Source: Ceratorhiza oryzae-sativae
Taxonomy: Eukaryota; Basidiomycota; Agaricomycetes; Cantharellales; Ceratobasidiaceae
Length of the DNA stretch: 64,000 nucleotides
Assembly (NCBI GenBank): GCA_030998015.1
Contig: JARWMV010000253.1
Location: 310,001-374,000, forward strand
Direction: 5' to 3'
Shown: positions 43,121-56,310 of the stretch, in pieces
Numbering within the stretch: position 1 is the first letter of the stretch
Layout of the letters: the number at the start of each line of letters is the position of its first letter
The notes under the pieces: generated by a model
Database searches by the model: none
Seen by the model: only the letters and a program-made list of their open reading frames with translations
What the model was told of the DNA's origin: nothing
Position numbers and translations under genes: made by a program

Positions 43121-45094
43121 AGAGGCCGTACGCATAAGCAGGGTTGTATGCATATCCTTCTCCGTATCCAAGCTGCTTCATCAGCGTTGTTGGGGCATTT
43201 CGAATCACCATCGGCACTGAAAGAGTTGAATCTTCCTTGGCGGCTTCTTCGGCCTAAAGGGTTGATGTATCGTAAGTATGGGCTGAGCAGGGATGGGAGA
43301 AACGTATGCTAGCCTTGTTGTATGCTTCGTAACTCCTAGTGGATTTCGGAGCTTCCGCGAGAAACGCAACGCAATGTGCAAGGTTAATTCGACATTCGGG
43401 CATGCCGATAGTTTGACAAGCCGTGTAAGTCGCTATAGCCTGAGGGCAAGTTTGGTATGTAACTGCAGGCCAGGAGTGGAAATTCATGACGCACAAGAGG
43501 AAGTGCAGAATTGTCAGCTAGTCCTACGTCTTCACTTGCGACCACTATTAACCGGCGGGCGATGTATAAGGGATCTTCACCAGCGGTTAACATCCTAGGT
43601 ATTTCGGCTGAGCAGGTGAGATTACATCAGAGCTAAGACGAACCTGGCCAGCCAATACATCGCAGCGTTGCCATCATTCCCTCTAAGGCTCTTGTGTAAA
43701 GCCGAGATCATGTCGTACCGGTCCTCTCCTGAGCGATCGTACCTAGTGATACAAACAGATACATTCAGGAGCCGAAAGTGATAAATTAAATCACATACCG
43801 CGAGGATACGCTGCGCTTTAAACTTTCCAACAACTTGTCTTCGGTGATACTCGAAGGCGCACTGATTACCAATTCGAGGAGACTGAGTGCCGTTCGAGCG
43901 TCGCCTGCTGCAAGAGATGCGATCGAAGTGAAAATCCGGGGCGTGACTTGAGGATATTGCACGGAGATTGGCGAAATTTGTGTTGGAATTGGAGATCCAG
44001 ACCGAGATCCAGACTGAGATGGGGTAATTACAGGTTTATCCGAACTTGAACTGGTTAATTCTAGCCGATGAATGGCTTGGCTTAGGATAGTTTCGATTTG
44101 CTTGTCGGTCAGCTTGTCAAGCACAAAAACTCTACGAATCTCTCGTCAACCCAACCAACGCCTTTGCGACGAACCTACCTACCGACATCGACTCAATAAT
44201 GCTCCATTCAACTTGAAACTGGGATTTTCCGTCGTAGCACCAACAAGCTCAATCCACCCGTTTTCCACGTACGGCAAAAACAGATCCTGCTGCGCCTTGT
44301 TGAACCGCTGGATCTCGTCCACAAACAAAATCGTTCGGCGACCGGTCAACTTCAGTTGAGACTTGGCAGATTCAAAAACGGAGCGAACTTCCGACGCCCC
44401 AGAGGATGTAGCAGACAGCTCGGTGAATATGGCAGATGTGTGTGATGCCAACAGTCGGGCGAGGGTAGTTTTGCCGCTTCCCGGTGGACCCCACTATTCC
44501 GAACCTATAAGTATTTATAAATAGAGGAAATAAGTAGAGTACCCACAAATATCAAGCTACCAGTCGAACCAGACTCCATCAATCCTCGTAGCAAACTACC
44601 TTTCCCCACAAGGTGCTCCTGCCCGACAAGGTCATCCAATGTTTTCGGCCGCATTCTCTCCGCAAGTGGCGCAGCCTCTGTCAAACGGTCCTTCGAACTT
44701 TTGGGCCGTTTTGGAGTGGGGATTACCATATATTCATCATCAACCCTTGATATGCTTGATACGGGTGGTGGAGAAGGAGAGGAGCGTCTGGATTGGAAGA
44801 TGGAGGCGAGGGGAGCAACTTTTCGTTTCTTGTTAAGTTTCGGCGGTGTAGATTTGACCTTGGTTTTCGTGGTGCCGTTGTAAACAGAAGACCCGTGCTC
44901 CACACCAATCTTGCATCCCGAAGCGACATGAGCGTCAATGTTCTCTTCAAGAACACCTTCTGAGCACTCAACACTATCAAGAATATAAAATTTGAATCTT
45001 CTGAGGGGTATGTGAAAGGATTTCATACCATATCACTATACCACGTCAGTAAAAATCGTTTAACTGTATAGTTCTGAGCCTAACCGTAGGTCAT
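42878..45094 (-). CDS. MGS1: WRNIP1/Mgs1-type AAA+ ATPase
   Basis: This reads from about 45094. After two small introns the N-terminus gives [20 protein letters not shown] with a final Cys, a UBZ-type ubiquitin-binding finger. A Lys/Ser-rich linker follows. Then come [20 protein letters not shown], Walker A GPPGSGKT (split by an intron before WGPP), Walker [11 protein letters not shown], sensor GATTENPSF and the Arg finger LLSRC. The C-terminal MgsA region has [76 protein letters not shown] and EYLP, ending at 42878. The enzyme acts at stalled replication forks and binds ubiquitinated PCNA and polymerase delta in yeast. It looks intact, with about seven introns. The 5' end requires a 7-nt exon at 45029-45035 in my model. 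An alternative first exon cannot be excluded. Confidence 0.93.
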
Positions 45095-45314
45095 TGGACT
45101 CTTCTGGCGTTGTTTGTGGTCGGATTCTTGGTGGATACGAGCCACCCCACGTGACAATACAACTTCAGCTCAAATACGCGTAAATACCGTCAGCCTACTT
45201 TAACAACCCCTATTCTAGGCAACTCGACATAACTGTCGCTATGCTGTAGTAACTTGTATTTTTTTTAGTGAGATGGTGTTACAACTGAAGTTCTTTTATA
45301 GTCCATTTATATTT

Positions 45315-47291
45315 TTAATTTTTCCCAACCCTCGCATTCTCCTTTGCTATCCTCCTCTCTTCAAGCTCAATGGCGTCAGGATCACGTCCCTTGACCTCAG
45401 GAAGACAGATAAAGGTAACAAATGCCCCAAATAGATTGCATCCAACGAATACTTATAAAAACATATTAGTATTTATTGCCTAGAAAAATATTCTAGTGGA
45501 CTCACTCCACATTACTGAGGGTGTACCAATCTTCTTGCTCAGAGCATTGAAAGCGAGAGACGCGATGATAGCACCAGCTTTTCCAGAAGCGGCAGAAATA
45601 CCGTGGGCGAACGCACGATAACGTGTCGGGAAGAGCTCGGCAGGGTACATCTGTAGGTTGGAGTTTGTCGTGTGAGATGACCGAAGGGCGATCAGACAAA
45701 ATACGACTCACGTAAGTTGTCGCGTTGGCCCCAAAGTTAAAAAAGAATTGCATGAGGGCGAAGCATACAATGAACGCGGGTGTAGAAAGTGTATGGAACT
45801 TGGCTGCGAGGATGGCAACTTAAGGGTCTCAGGTAAGTAAACTTCCCAGACTATGACACAACCTTCACTCACGGAATACCGAGCTCATGATGAAGCCTTG
45901 GATCTGAATGAACTTCCTTCCAAGCCATTCAACGGTCAATACAGTCACATAGTATCCGGGGACGAAGCCAAGAGCAGTAATGATTAGGTTACCGGTTGCA
46001 ATGCGGAACATTTTGTGCCATGCACTGTTCCCAGCACCATCAAACCCAATCTGTTGCAGAACAACCGAAGTATTGAGATTGATGCCATAAAAGGCAATGT
46101 CGACCAGAAACCATGAGAGCGCAGTGCCGATGAGCAGCTTCGCATGGCGCCACTCGGAGAGATAAGCCAAGAACTCGTGAATATGGGCCTTCTTCTTGAG
46201 CTCAACACCCTCGTTCTGGACTTTGACATCCGAAGCAGAAGAATTCGAAGCAGTCGCGGGCTCTTCCTTTTTGAGCTCAGCTTCTGTTCTTTCGCGTTGA
46301 CCTGGGCTTCGTCAACTTCCGCATTACGAGTCTTGCTGAAGCGAGTCGACTCGGGTAGGGTGAGGCGTTGATACAATGTACCAAAAGCCGGAATGAGCGA
46401 GAGGCCAACAACGATGCGCCAAACTACCAAAGCTGGTTGGGTTGACGAACATAGCTTGTCTCGAAATGGACTCACCTGCATCAACCTTATACACCTGGCC
46501 ATGAGTATCGATCGATTTTTTGAAGCACGCAAGGACAGTCATAGTGATCAGGCTGCCGACAAACGAACCCCAACCTTGGTTGGCAAAGACGTAGATGAGC
46601 ATGGTCCCTCGTTTACGAAGCGATGCACGGTCTCCAGTAATCGAAGCGGACATGGGATAATCGCCACCCACACCAATACCAAGCACGATACGGAAGACTC
46701 CAACCCAGATAAGAACGCCTACAAATCACATTTGTTAGTGCTGTCCAGGATGAGAAGCGTAACGGTGGTCGTGTGACACACCTTCAGAGCCAATGTAAGC
46801 AGGAACCGCGATACACATAATGGTTGCAAAGATTATGGTCATGAGCTCCTTTCCATCTGTTATAGTTATTAGTAAACTAAATGGGTATATGTGCAGTCAC
46901 TCACACACGGCTTTACGGCCGAAAGCATCGGCCAGATAACCGAACAGGAACTGGCCAATGACGGAACCAATGTTGGCACCAGCCTTGATGAAACCCTCGA
47001 GCCCAGAGGGCAAGTGCCTACCGCCATAGTAGCGGAACTGCAACATCAATGCTACCTGGTTGATGATGAAAAGGTCGTAAGCTATGGGGGCGGATCAGTC
47101 GATAGTTTGGATCAAGGCGAGCCGGCCGTACCATCCAGGAAGAACCCAATGCCGGCAATGGCGAGTAGTCGTAGCTCGGTCTTGTTGAGGACAAAAGGTA
47201 GTCGGTCATCCGCCTCGCATTCCTCAAGACCAGCGACCAGACGGTTGTCGGCAGCCGGGACAGCAGTCGGTCGCTCCACCGTGATAGACAT
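45315..47291 (-). CDS. PHO84: Pho84-type inorganic phosphate:H+ symporter
   Basis: The ATG at 47291 ([16 protein letters not shown]) is followed by [19 protein letters not shown] and, after an intron, [14 protein letters not shown]. The family signature [20 protein letters not shown] is complete near 46680-46620. Further segments are [40 protein letters not shown] with a charged cytoplasmic loop, [40 protein letters not shown] and the closing [16 protein letters not shown], with stop TAA at 45315. The pattern is a 12-helix major facilitator with a long central loop and about eight short introns. It imports phosphate with protons across the plasma membrane. Such genes are usually induced under phosphate limitation, though no PHO box was verified here. 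No defect is visible. Confidence 0.94.
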
Positions 47292-49021
47292 GGGGGATCA
47301 AGATGAGAGGAGGATGGAGACATCCTAGTCCACCCCCCCCCCCGTTTTTGAGCACGCCTGACAGTTGATGGTTCTCGCCTGGACGGCCGTAAATTTCAGG
47401 CGGTTCACCAATTTCATGGCACACGACCACAAACGTTTCCCGTTCTCGAGATCTGATTGGTTGGTGGACATTTCCTTAACCGAACTCCACATCAGAAGAA
47501 CAGCACGTGACCGGAGGGAACCGGTAATCGACCCCTGCCTAGACTGCTCGAATCGTAGTGCGATCGAAAATTTATGAATTGGCGAGCTTGGAGCATCCGC
47601 CAATGTCACATAGGATGTTTTCTTGGGACCATTCTACCGCCTGCGTGGCCAGTGGTATTTGTCGGCTCACTGGCATCTTCGTGGAAGCCTTGTCAAGTCG
47701 GTAACTCCGATCAGGCTTAGTCAGCCGAGGTCAAGGAGCTCTCCGACCGTCTCCCTACGGAAACGAAGCCCCAACGCAGGCCCAAAATGGCTGCTATAGG
47801 TCTGCCGTTAGGTGCAGCTAGATAACAAAATGTTGCTCCTCGGTTAAGTGCTGAATCAGTCCCGGAATATTGTCGCTTACATATCAGAAACTCGGTCAGT
47901 ACAGACCAGTGCTCATGGAATGTGCCAAGCGTGACCTGACTATGGGGATCGCGCAGGGGTCCCAGAAAACTAGATCTCTACATTCTTCCAGCTGCAACCC
48001 AGAGGAATCGTTCTCGCAGTGTGTGTCAGAGGATCCCCGGAGGGTGACGAAAAATCGGTGCCGTTGATGTGCATACATGGTTGTACTTCGTATTCTCGAA
48101 GGTGCAGGCCCACCCCAATTGCCACAATACATTGCGACTATTCGTCACCGGCACATCACTCACTCGACCTGGTTGTTCCGATTCGGGCGCTTGGTTTCAT
48201 CGGGGCTCACCATGCGCGATGTGCTCGCGAAGTTCTGAATCGCAGTGGGCGGGGCGACGAGGTGGCCAAGCCGCCCAGACTGCGACCACGGCGATCACCC
48301 CACAAACAAATTCCGCGCGGTGCTGGGCTGGGTCATGTTGATATATGCTTACACACAATTATTTAACGTGTGATTCTCAGATCCCTCTCTGTTGGTCCAG
48401 CGTGCGCAGTGCTTCCTCTGCAAGCTGCATGCCCCTGCTTCACAAACCTAATCACCGGTATCTAATATAGTGAAGCCCGTCGTGTTGAGTAGGACGACTG
48501 TCCTCAAACTTACGTGCAACGTACGAAAAACACATGGAGTCCCTAATTTGGGCTAATGTCATGACCAAGTAAATGACTGCGCCATCCAATCACACACTAC
48601 GCATTTATGCGTGGTAAGCGGGGGAACTCCGATCCAGCTCGCGCCTCCAGTACCAAGGGTCCGTTATATAAAAATATACAAAATAAGCTGGATATTTCAT
48701 CTCCCGTTCTCGATCATGATTTGGGCTAGCATTTGCACAGCCGCATTCACAAAATATGGAAGAGCCTCCTATCAGGATCCAGAGCATGTATCAATCCGAC
48801 CGACCGTGTTAGGAGTGTATCGCATCTAATATATAATTCATCCATCGCGATAAATAAATCGACCAGAGGGTACAAACAGATTTGCGTCAACACAAAAAAT
48901 CTCATGTACAAAACAGGAGAACACATTTGCCAGTACACTTAAAGGTACACCAATACCTAGATCATAGTTGGTACATTCCGGTTTACTCTTCAACGAAATC
49001 CTCCTTTCCGGTGCTGATTAA
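47292..49021. other. Intergenic region upstream of the phosphate transporter
   Basis: A run of about eleven C bases begins at 47331, 40 bp upstream of the transporter start codon. The remainder holds only short frames without domains. The right part is AT-rich and flanks the 3' end of the DUF6535 gene. Confidence 0.4.
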
Positions 49022-52000
49022 TCAGCTAAGGTTAACATTTGGTCCTCCACTCCCTCCCTCTTGATGGTTCACAGCAAAAGGATTCTCGACACTCAAAAGC
49101 CTTTCAAACCATTCTGTCTGGAGGAAATTCTCGTCTTGCTGCAAACCTTGTCGACTTTGAGGGTGCTCGTGGCCCATAAAAACGTTTGCGTGACAGAAGT
49201 GCGTGACAAGCTGCATAGTCCCTCGTATTCCGTCGAGCTCTGATAGGTCCCTCGTATTTTCTGCTGCATGATTGATTATCCACGCCCCGTCCAGTTGAGT
49301 CTGGGTTTCCGTAGAAAATACATCGCCTTCAAAAGCGCGATGATTCAAGAGGCGTCGAAGTGCGGCCCGTCGCTCGACTAGCGGCGTGTATGTCGACAAC
49401 ATAATGCTTGAAATAAATCGCCTAAAGTAGAAAAGAAATTGCGGCAAATATCTGGATCCACACCCCCCTCGTTCTCGATCATGACACGTAAGATCTCGTC
49501 GTCATTCATGAGTTCAAGACCGGCCTGTACAGCAAAAGTAAGGCACTTTGACTCGAGCAATTGAATGCAGATGTTTTGCAACGCCCTAGATTTTGCATGG
49601 CGGAGGGCGATCAAGGCTGGAAGGTAAATCCGAGATTTGTCCCAGCGCTCCAGGAATCTAGCCCGCAGAACGGTGTTCATGGACAGTACAACAGCCGGCT
49701 CTTCTTCCAGGTCGAATGCAACCCGGAGCAAACATTTGCTAACAGCGAAGTTGCAATGCAAGTGGCATGACGACACCGTAGGCAGTCCAAATATATCATA
49801 CTCAAAGCCCTCCGTCGATGCCCACGCCACGATGTCCGCGAATCTCTGAGGAAGGGCAGCGTCTTGTATGCCTTCTAGGTGAAGATTGACGAACGGTAGT
49901 AGTCCCAAAAATCCGAACACGAATAGTCTGTCCACCATTTGCTCGTTTGGCTTATTGGCCCGGTAGTACTGCAACATTTGGACAGCCCGCTTCTGTCGGC
50001 CCTCTGCTTCCTGCGAAGGTGCTTCTCCACCATGATGCGATTCAACTGCAAACACAGTGGCGGCGAGGGTAGATGCAACAGTACAAGCGACCTCTGGAGC
50101 AGTGTCATAGGAAATAAGAAACATATGAATAAGGATGGCTGGGAGCAAGGACTCTTGCCGCTTGTTCTCGGTTGGCCATCCACTGATCAGATAATAAAAG
50201 CTGTATTCCACCAATGCGAGCAACTTTGGGACAGAAAGAGGGGCCCCCTCGCCCGTTACGTGCTGATGGAGGGTAATGATGAGTTTCTGCGGCTTGGTGG
50301 CAGGGGGGAGAGCGCTGGATCCGGGCGCTTCACTGCCATAAAATCGAATGGGGACCATTTCAGCTGCCGCAAGCACACTAGGTTCCACCCGGAGATTTGT
50401 TTTATTATTGAGGACGCTAAATGTGATAAATTTATTATATTTGTACCCTTTCGACGGTGAACGTGGGCGAGAAAATACTACTTACGCTTCATGAACATTC
50501 TTTGCTTCAAGATTCATCTCGTGCCCTATCCTATCCGAATTCCCGCCTGATCCCGGATAGTGCATCTTCCACCCCACGCTGGGGATGAAATTCAGACCTT
50601 GAGTCATGAGCACGCCGTATGCCCGAATGTAGCTCAGTGCAGCTGGGAGCATGGATGCGTCTCTAACTTGATATTGTCCAGAGCTCTGATTGAGCCGTAC
50701 GCATGCTTTAAGGCGGTCGTATACTAAATCCAACGCGCGACATTGAATAAGCTGGGTATGGGGTAATTCGGGCCGGGCCCCGGCAATCGCCTGTAGTGCT
50801 ACGTCAACGGTTCGAGAATCTTCGCAATATTTGATCATCCAAGCGAGCATTTGGCTAGTCACCTCATCCATGTGGACAAAGTCTTCGCTGTTTTTATAAT
50901 CGGATTCGTAGTCTATATTAGGTGGCTGAACGAGCTCTGCAATACGTTTCAGTCCTCGGTTGAGCCACCTTGGCTTTTGGATCAATCCATGGATCTTCTC
51001 AATTCGGGAACCAGCGATACAGCGGACTTGCTTCAGCAGGGCACCAAGATACCTCTTACTTGTTCGGATAATGAAAGCGATCGGGGCGGTGGCAGGCGTC
51101 CCATATGGGCAATGTTGGTCGAGTACTGGCAGCACCGTAGTGGAGGCATAAACAAAGAGCCCAAACATGGTGACGACCGTCACAGGAGCCGCTACCCTGG
51201 TGTTAACGCCCCAAAGATATATGCATAAACCTATCGCAAATAGCACTGGGAGAGGTTAAGCTTGGATCGTATCAAGCACAATACATACTTACAGACCGCC
51301 AGGTGCATTATCCCGGGCAGATATGACAGTAGATGCTCCATCTTCCACCTCTCTATGCCATTCCATTTTTGCTGGCGTAGACGCGCTTGATCATATATCT
51401 GACCATAGCGTCCAGACATGAAGTGATGGCACCAATCTTTCGCAAGCATAGCGATCAAGGACACTACCACACTAAGGCTGAGTGATAGTAGCCAGAGTAC
51501 ATTGACCAGAACGGCAGCGCCAGGTGGAGAGAACGGCTCTGCGACCAAACCTTGGGCCATTGCCGGGGCCTGTTGTCCGTTGGCCATGGCATTGAGCGTT
51601 TGGGAAATCATAAGTAGCGTCTGGGCGGATGATTGGGCAGCATCCGGTCGAAGATCGGCTAGGCTGACAATGATGAAACTAATACAATCCACATACGGTC
51701 AGGGTGCTGCCAATAATGGACGATTCGAGCACTCACGATGTCGATATCGCAGAGAACAGTGCAGCCTAGGTGATATTCATTGAACTCGTGTGAACTAAGC
51801 ATATGGCGATCGGGTTGAAACTCACGAAAACTTTAATCGAAAATTAGCGTGGCGTTCTACGTTGATTGAGGTCAAGACTTACTTAGCAACACATCCAATG
51901 AGCTTTCCGGTATCAATTCAACCAGCTGGATTTGCAAAGTTGCGCTGCAGACTTACTTGTTCCGCCCATCAACCATCTCCTTGTCTAATCTATCCGATTC

Positions 52001-52189
52001 CTCAACATATATGTTCCATACTCGTGCATCTTTGGTCATTTCGTGAAAAGGTTCATCATGCTGCTCAAATATCTATTTATAATATTTATCTAAGAAAACC
52101 AGAGGGTGGGGAGGTGGGTTGCGGCTTACCCCTGTGGCCTGTTTTGGCCTAGGCGCCGTGTTGGCCTGGTGTGTGAGGTTCGCTTGCAT
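49022..52189 (-). CDS. DUF6535 multi-pass membrane protein
   Basis: The ATG at 52189 (MQANLTHQANTAPRPKQATG) is followed by the conserved acidic start DARVWNIYVEESDRLDKEMV near 51990, then FIIVSLADLRPD and LLMISQTLNAMANG. The DUF6535 membrane core is VLVNVLWLLSLSLSVVVSLI with AMLAKDWCHHFM and QQKWNGIERWKMEHLLSYLP at 51231-51692. Helices at 51246-51100 continue the membrane part (VVTMFGLFVYASTTVLPVL). A long helical cytosolic region follows (to 49378), with WDKSRIYLPALIALRHAKSR. At 49378-49447 the frame ends (CRHTRR, then TAG). A second open frame, shifted by one and overlapping it, continues as LSTYTPLVERRAALRRLLNH to 49022. This may be a frameshift or an unresolved intron. DUF6535 is a large, functionally unknown agaricomycete family. 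A paralogue starts at 62858. Confidence 0.8.
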
Positions 52190-55100
52190 CGTGTCCTCGT
52201 GTGAGTAGAGTCCCTAAACCCCTCATTATGTTAACCTCTGTATCCGTGGCTAAAGCCTTCACGATATGGAGCTCAAAGAAAGCGCACCTCTGGCTTGCCT
52301 TCCTCAACGTTTGTATCTCGTCTCTCAGCTATTCGTTCGGCGTTGGTCTTCGGTATAGCGCGTGAGCTATTCGGAAATATAACTCTTGACATCTCTACGC
52401 CGTGAATTGCCTGTTGTTCGACGGTGTCGAGGGGTGAAGAGGAGGGCTGCCCGCCAAGCGCTCTATTTTAACTGGCCCTAAAGAATCTGCCATGAGTTGA
52501 TGGTTTGATGGCCGAACTGTGCATATATGCGTCGATCAACGGCATATGGTCTAGTGCTGATCCTGCCATCGTTGCCCGATCAATTCTCATATCACGCTTT
52601 TGCATTGGCTGCTCGGTGAACACATGATATTCCAGAACAGCCCAAGCGGCCTCATGCAGATACCCGATGTCTGATTAGCGCTACTCGGACCCCAGATACC
52701 CACACGAGGCTACCGGAACATAACTGGAAGTAGAACCATCAGTAAAATTGCCTCGATGATGGACATGTAAAGTCTGGAAATACTGGGAATCGAGATTCGG
52801 AGTTGCGACGGCATTTTGCAACCGATGACTGTGAGAAACATTCTTCTACCTCCGGTCCGCGCCTATGCATTATACCAACAATATTTAACACGAAGTGGTC
52901 GATTAACTTTTGCCAGTATATGCACGAGTTCATATGGCTCGACTTTACGTAGGGCGCTCTGATGATTGAAGTGATTATGCGAATGCTTTACTTCTCCCAG
53001 CTGACTGGCCATGGTCTTCAGGGTTCAGGCGAACACTACCAAGACACCCCAAAGAGAACAGGGCGTCAATCATTACCCCTCAATACCCTTGATCACGAAA
53101 AGCACAAGCGTGTGCATCTTCCTAGCGGAGTTTTGCCAAAGCACTGTGTTATACGATTATATAAGGTCAAAGTCATAGTCCGACCACTTTCTCGTGGCCT
53201 AGACTTGACAGGCAAGCATCCAAAAGCGGGACCTCTCGAAGAGATCCCCTTGAAGCGCTATTTCGTAAGAAACACATATAGATAGAGGGTGATAAGCTAT
53301 AAAAAAAAACCTGACTAGCGCCCATTGGATCGAATCGACATCAGAATATTGGCAAACGCCTCCCCCATAGGGCACTTGATAGGATCAATAGCGTCTTGCC
53401 AGTGGCTGCCCCCGCAAACTTTGTAAGAAATTCAAGTTCATTCAGATCACGGTTGAAACCCGAGGCTCCGATTTAGTTTTGAAATATTGGTTCACCAGAC
53501 TGGTCCGAGTGGTGGCTGAAATCACCCTGTAGTACGACTCTCGAGTCGACATGAGGAGTCAATTCAAGTGCAATATATCGCTCATCAGGCTGGGGGAAAT
53601 ACTGCCGTATTACTAGGCTTGTTTTGAATGATGGAAAAGGATACCAAGATGCCCCTTAAAACGGCAAGGACACGCTGTATGCGTCACTGCAGTCCTCGTT
53701 CCTCACCGCCTACGCCAACGAGCACCGCTCTAAATTTAACACGAGCGCCCCCAGTATAATCACGCCTCTGATCCAGTAGAAACCCCGAATAGAATCACTC
53801 GAGTCGCAAAACCCGAGTAGGCGCCTTCTTCAGTACTCTATAAAATGCGATCCGCACACGGCGTCTCCGCAGTCCATCGTTAATTCTATTCGGATCATCA
53901 ATCACACTTGTTCTCTTTAGCGATTTTTTTTTTCGGAGTATGTACAAGCGAGAAAGCAGCGAATAAAAAAAAAACACCACGCGACCAGCACGCTGCAGGA
54001 CGTCCGACTCGGGTGGAGCCAAACACCGCACGGCACCGCACCGCCAAGCCCCCCTGTTCTCTCACTCCACCCTCCACTTCTCGCTTTCACTCTCGCCTAG
54101 GCCTACGTCTACGTCTACACACGCCTCGTGGAGTCCGCGCCATCCGACGCGCTAACCCCAAATCCATCATCGTACCTAGCTCTCAGATCTCCCACGGCCC
54201 ATCCCGACGGCCAACCCCGAAGAGAAAAACAAAAAAAAGGAAACCACACAATTAAAAAAAAATGCCTCATAAATCAAAAGTGTCCTGTAGATCACACCAA
54301 GACGCTCACGCCACCGCCTGCGCCCGCGCCGGCGCCCCGATCCGACTCCACATTTCTTCCAGCGGTCGATCCCCTCTCCAAAAACGGTCGAGAACCTGTG
54401 CCTCGAGTCGACCACGAGTCGGATGACATAATCGTACGATGTCCTGGGTCATTTTTCTTCATCTCGGTTTTGACTAATGGGAGAGCAAACGAGAAGAGGG
54501 AGAAAAGGTCTGGATTGCTTATGCAGTGCCTCGTTGTGTAGCTTATCTTTCGACTCCCCGCATGTACAACGTCATAACGCACCGTTTGTCACATTTACAT
54601 AGAGAGTCCCGACCACCGACGATCGGTCCCCCCCGCCTTGAATTCAGGTCCATCAGCCCGTTCTCGGGTAGATGATCGCGCGAAGACTGACATACATGAA
54701 ACGGGGGTCAGGGCGCAAATGAACGTAAAAAAAAAAAGGTTTGTCGATCACTTTATCGCTGTGATTGTCACTTCACCCGCGCGGTCAATGACCGATTCAG
54801 GCAATTATGGGATTTACATCGAAGTGGGAACGACAGGAGCCCCGATGTCACGCTCTCCCTCGACGTAAGACCGCGACTACAGGTAGCAAGAACGAGGGCG
54901 GCTCCAGCGTTGGTAGTAGGACGACCGCATGCAAACAGCGCTTTATGGAAGTTGGCTTGGCCGATCATCACATCAAGACTCCAAGAGCCGATTGCCTCAT
55001 CTCAAACCATGACGCGACCCAAACAAATAACAAACCTTGTTCCCAGGCCAGCGCGTCATCTCGATCACTCCCATGTTCAGTTTTCAGCTCTTTTTGTGAT

Positions 55101-55552
55101 TTAGAAATGACTACAGGATTACAAGGCGTGACTACAGAACAGAGTAATAGCTAACAAAACACAATTTTCAGGTAGGGCATTAACACAGACACGGCCTTGG
55201 CACGAAAAAGTCCTAAGAGTACACGATATAAAGACACAATAAACAGTCGTTAAAGTTCGAGAGCGTGAGGTCCGTAAGTGGAGGCATGGGGTATATATAT
55301 CGGGCCATACAGACGTAGAGGCGGGATACCGGGCGTAATGGCAAGGTCGTGGTGTTTGATGGATTTAGAGACGTGTGCGCGGAAAGAGTAGGGAGTGAAC
55401 GAGTGTGGGGAAACTAGGCGTTGGAGTAGACCGAGATGCTGATAACGAAGAATGACGTCGAGAGACCCAAAGCGATGCGAAGCACGAAGAAGATTAGGAG
55501 AACCGAATCGGGGGGAAAGTTTACGAATGGGAAATAATCGAACAGAGGGACT
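52190..55552. other. Gene-poor region with A/T homopolymers
   Basis: Runs of A or T of eight or more occur near 53924, 53966, 54233 and 54728, and pyrimidine-rich tracts are common. A plus-strand frame at 52962-53285 has no recognisable feature. No splice pattern supports a gene. The left end is the DUF6535 promoter side. Confidence 0.4.
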
Positions 55553-56310
55553 TTAGCGGATGCTGGGCGCGGCCGGGTTGAGGTTGGAGTTGGGGCCGAG
55601 CGCAATGACCCAGGTCTCGTCCCAGTACCGCTTATCGCTGACACGATGGCGGATGAAATCCTTATCCTTCTCGAGGCCAAGAAAGTTGGTTTCGTCGCCG
55701 ACCCAGTCGACGCGTCGGACTCCGTCCTTGGCCGAGCGACGACCAGTCGTGCCCGGGCCCTGCGCGCACTCGCGCTCAAAGATGCGGCCGACGCGTGCAC
55801 GCTCCTTGGAGCTGACGATCCACCATTCTGCCTCGCAGATGGGCTCCTGGAGTGTCGCGTAGATGATCTCGAGGACGTTGCCGACGGTGACACCCTCGGG
55901 GTTCTTGGCGATCGCGACCCATGGGTGCAGTTTGGAGACGAGACGGAGGCGCGTGACTGGGGGGGTGACTGCGGGCTTGTTGAGCTCTGACTCGCTCGCG
56001 TGCGGGTACCCGGTGAGGTTCATCTTGGCCTTGGCCGGTCGGAAGCGTACGTCCCAGATGATGCGCGTGGCCGTGGGGTCGAGCACGGGGCACACGAGCG
56101 GGTGGGGCTGGGTGTCAAAGTGCACGGCTGGAACGACGGTGAGCAGGTGTGCGAGAGGTACGGGGCGGACGGAGACTCACATTTGCCGGTGCTCACAGAG
56201 TTCTTGCTGGTGTCCGAGTGCGCGGAGTCGCTGAGTGCGCGGGACGGGACGATGATGTGGGTTGGGACACGGGAGCGCTGGATGGACGTGGTCGGTGTGG
56301 GGACAGGCAT
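55553..56310 (-). CDS. DUF6699 domain protein
   Basis: There are two exons. The first begins at ATG 56310 (MPVPTPTTSIQRSRVPTHII) and ends at an AAAT/GTGAGT donor. The second starts at about 56130 with VHFDTQPHPLVCPVLDPT. The core reads RIIWDVRFRPAKAKMNLTG, TPPVTRLRLVSKLHPWVAIA, VTVGNVLEIIYATLQEPI, a Trp pair, then GVRRVDWVGDETNFLGLEKD and WVIALGPNSN near the end, with stop at 55553. The order WDVR, PP.TRL, HPW, V.DVL and RRVD.L...FLGL is that of the fungal DUF6699 domain as I know it. Length (about 230 residues) fits a single-domain protein. Function is unknown; no signal peptide or membrane segment. Confidence 0.8.

Noticed and set aside
47224..48366. Several medium frames on both strands upstream of the phosphate transporter
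   Set aside because: Biased composition, no conserved motif and mutual overlap argue against coding.
55414..55893. Minus-strand frame rich in Ser/Arg overlapping the DUF6699 gene
   Set aside because: It is a different frame of the same strand in GC-rich coding sequence and has no domain; the DUF6699 frame explains the locus.
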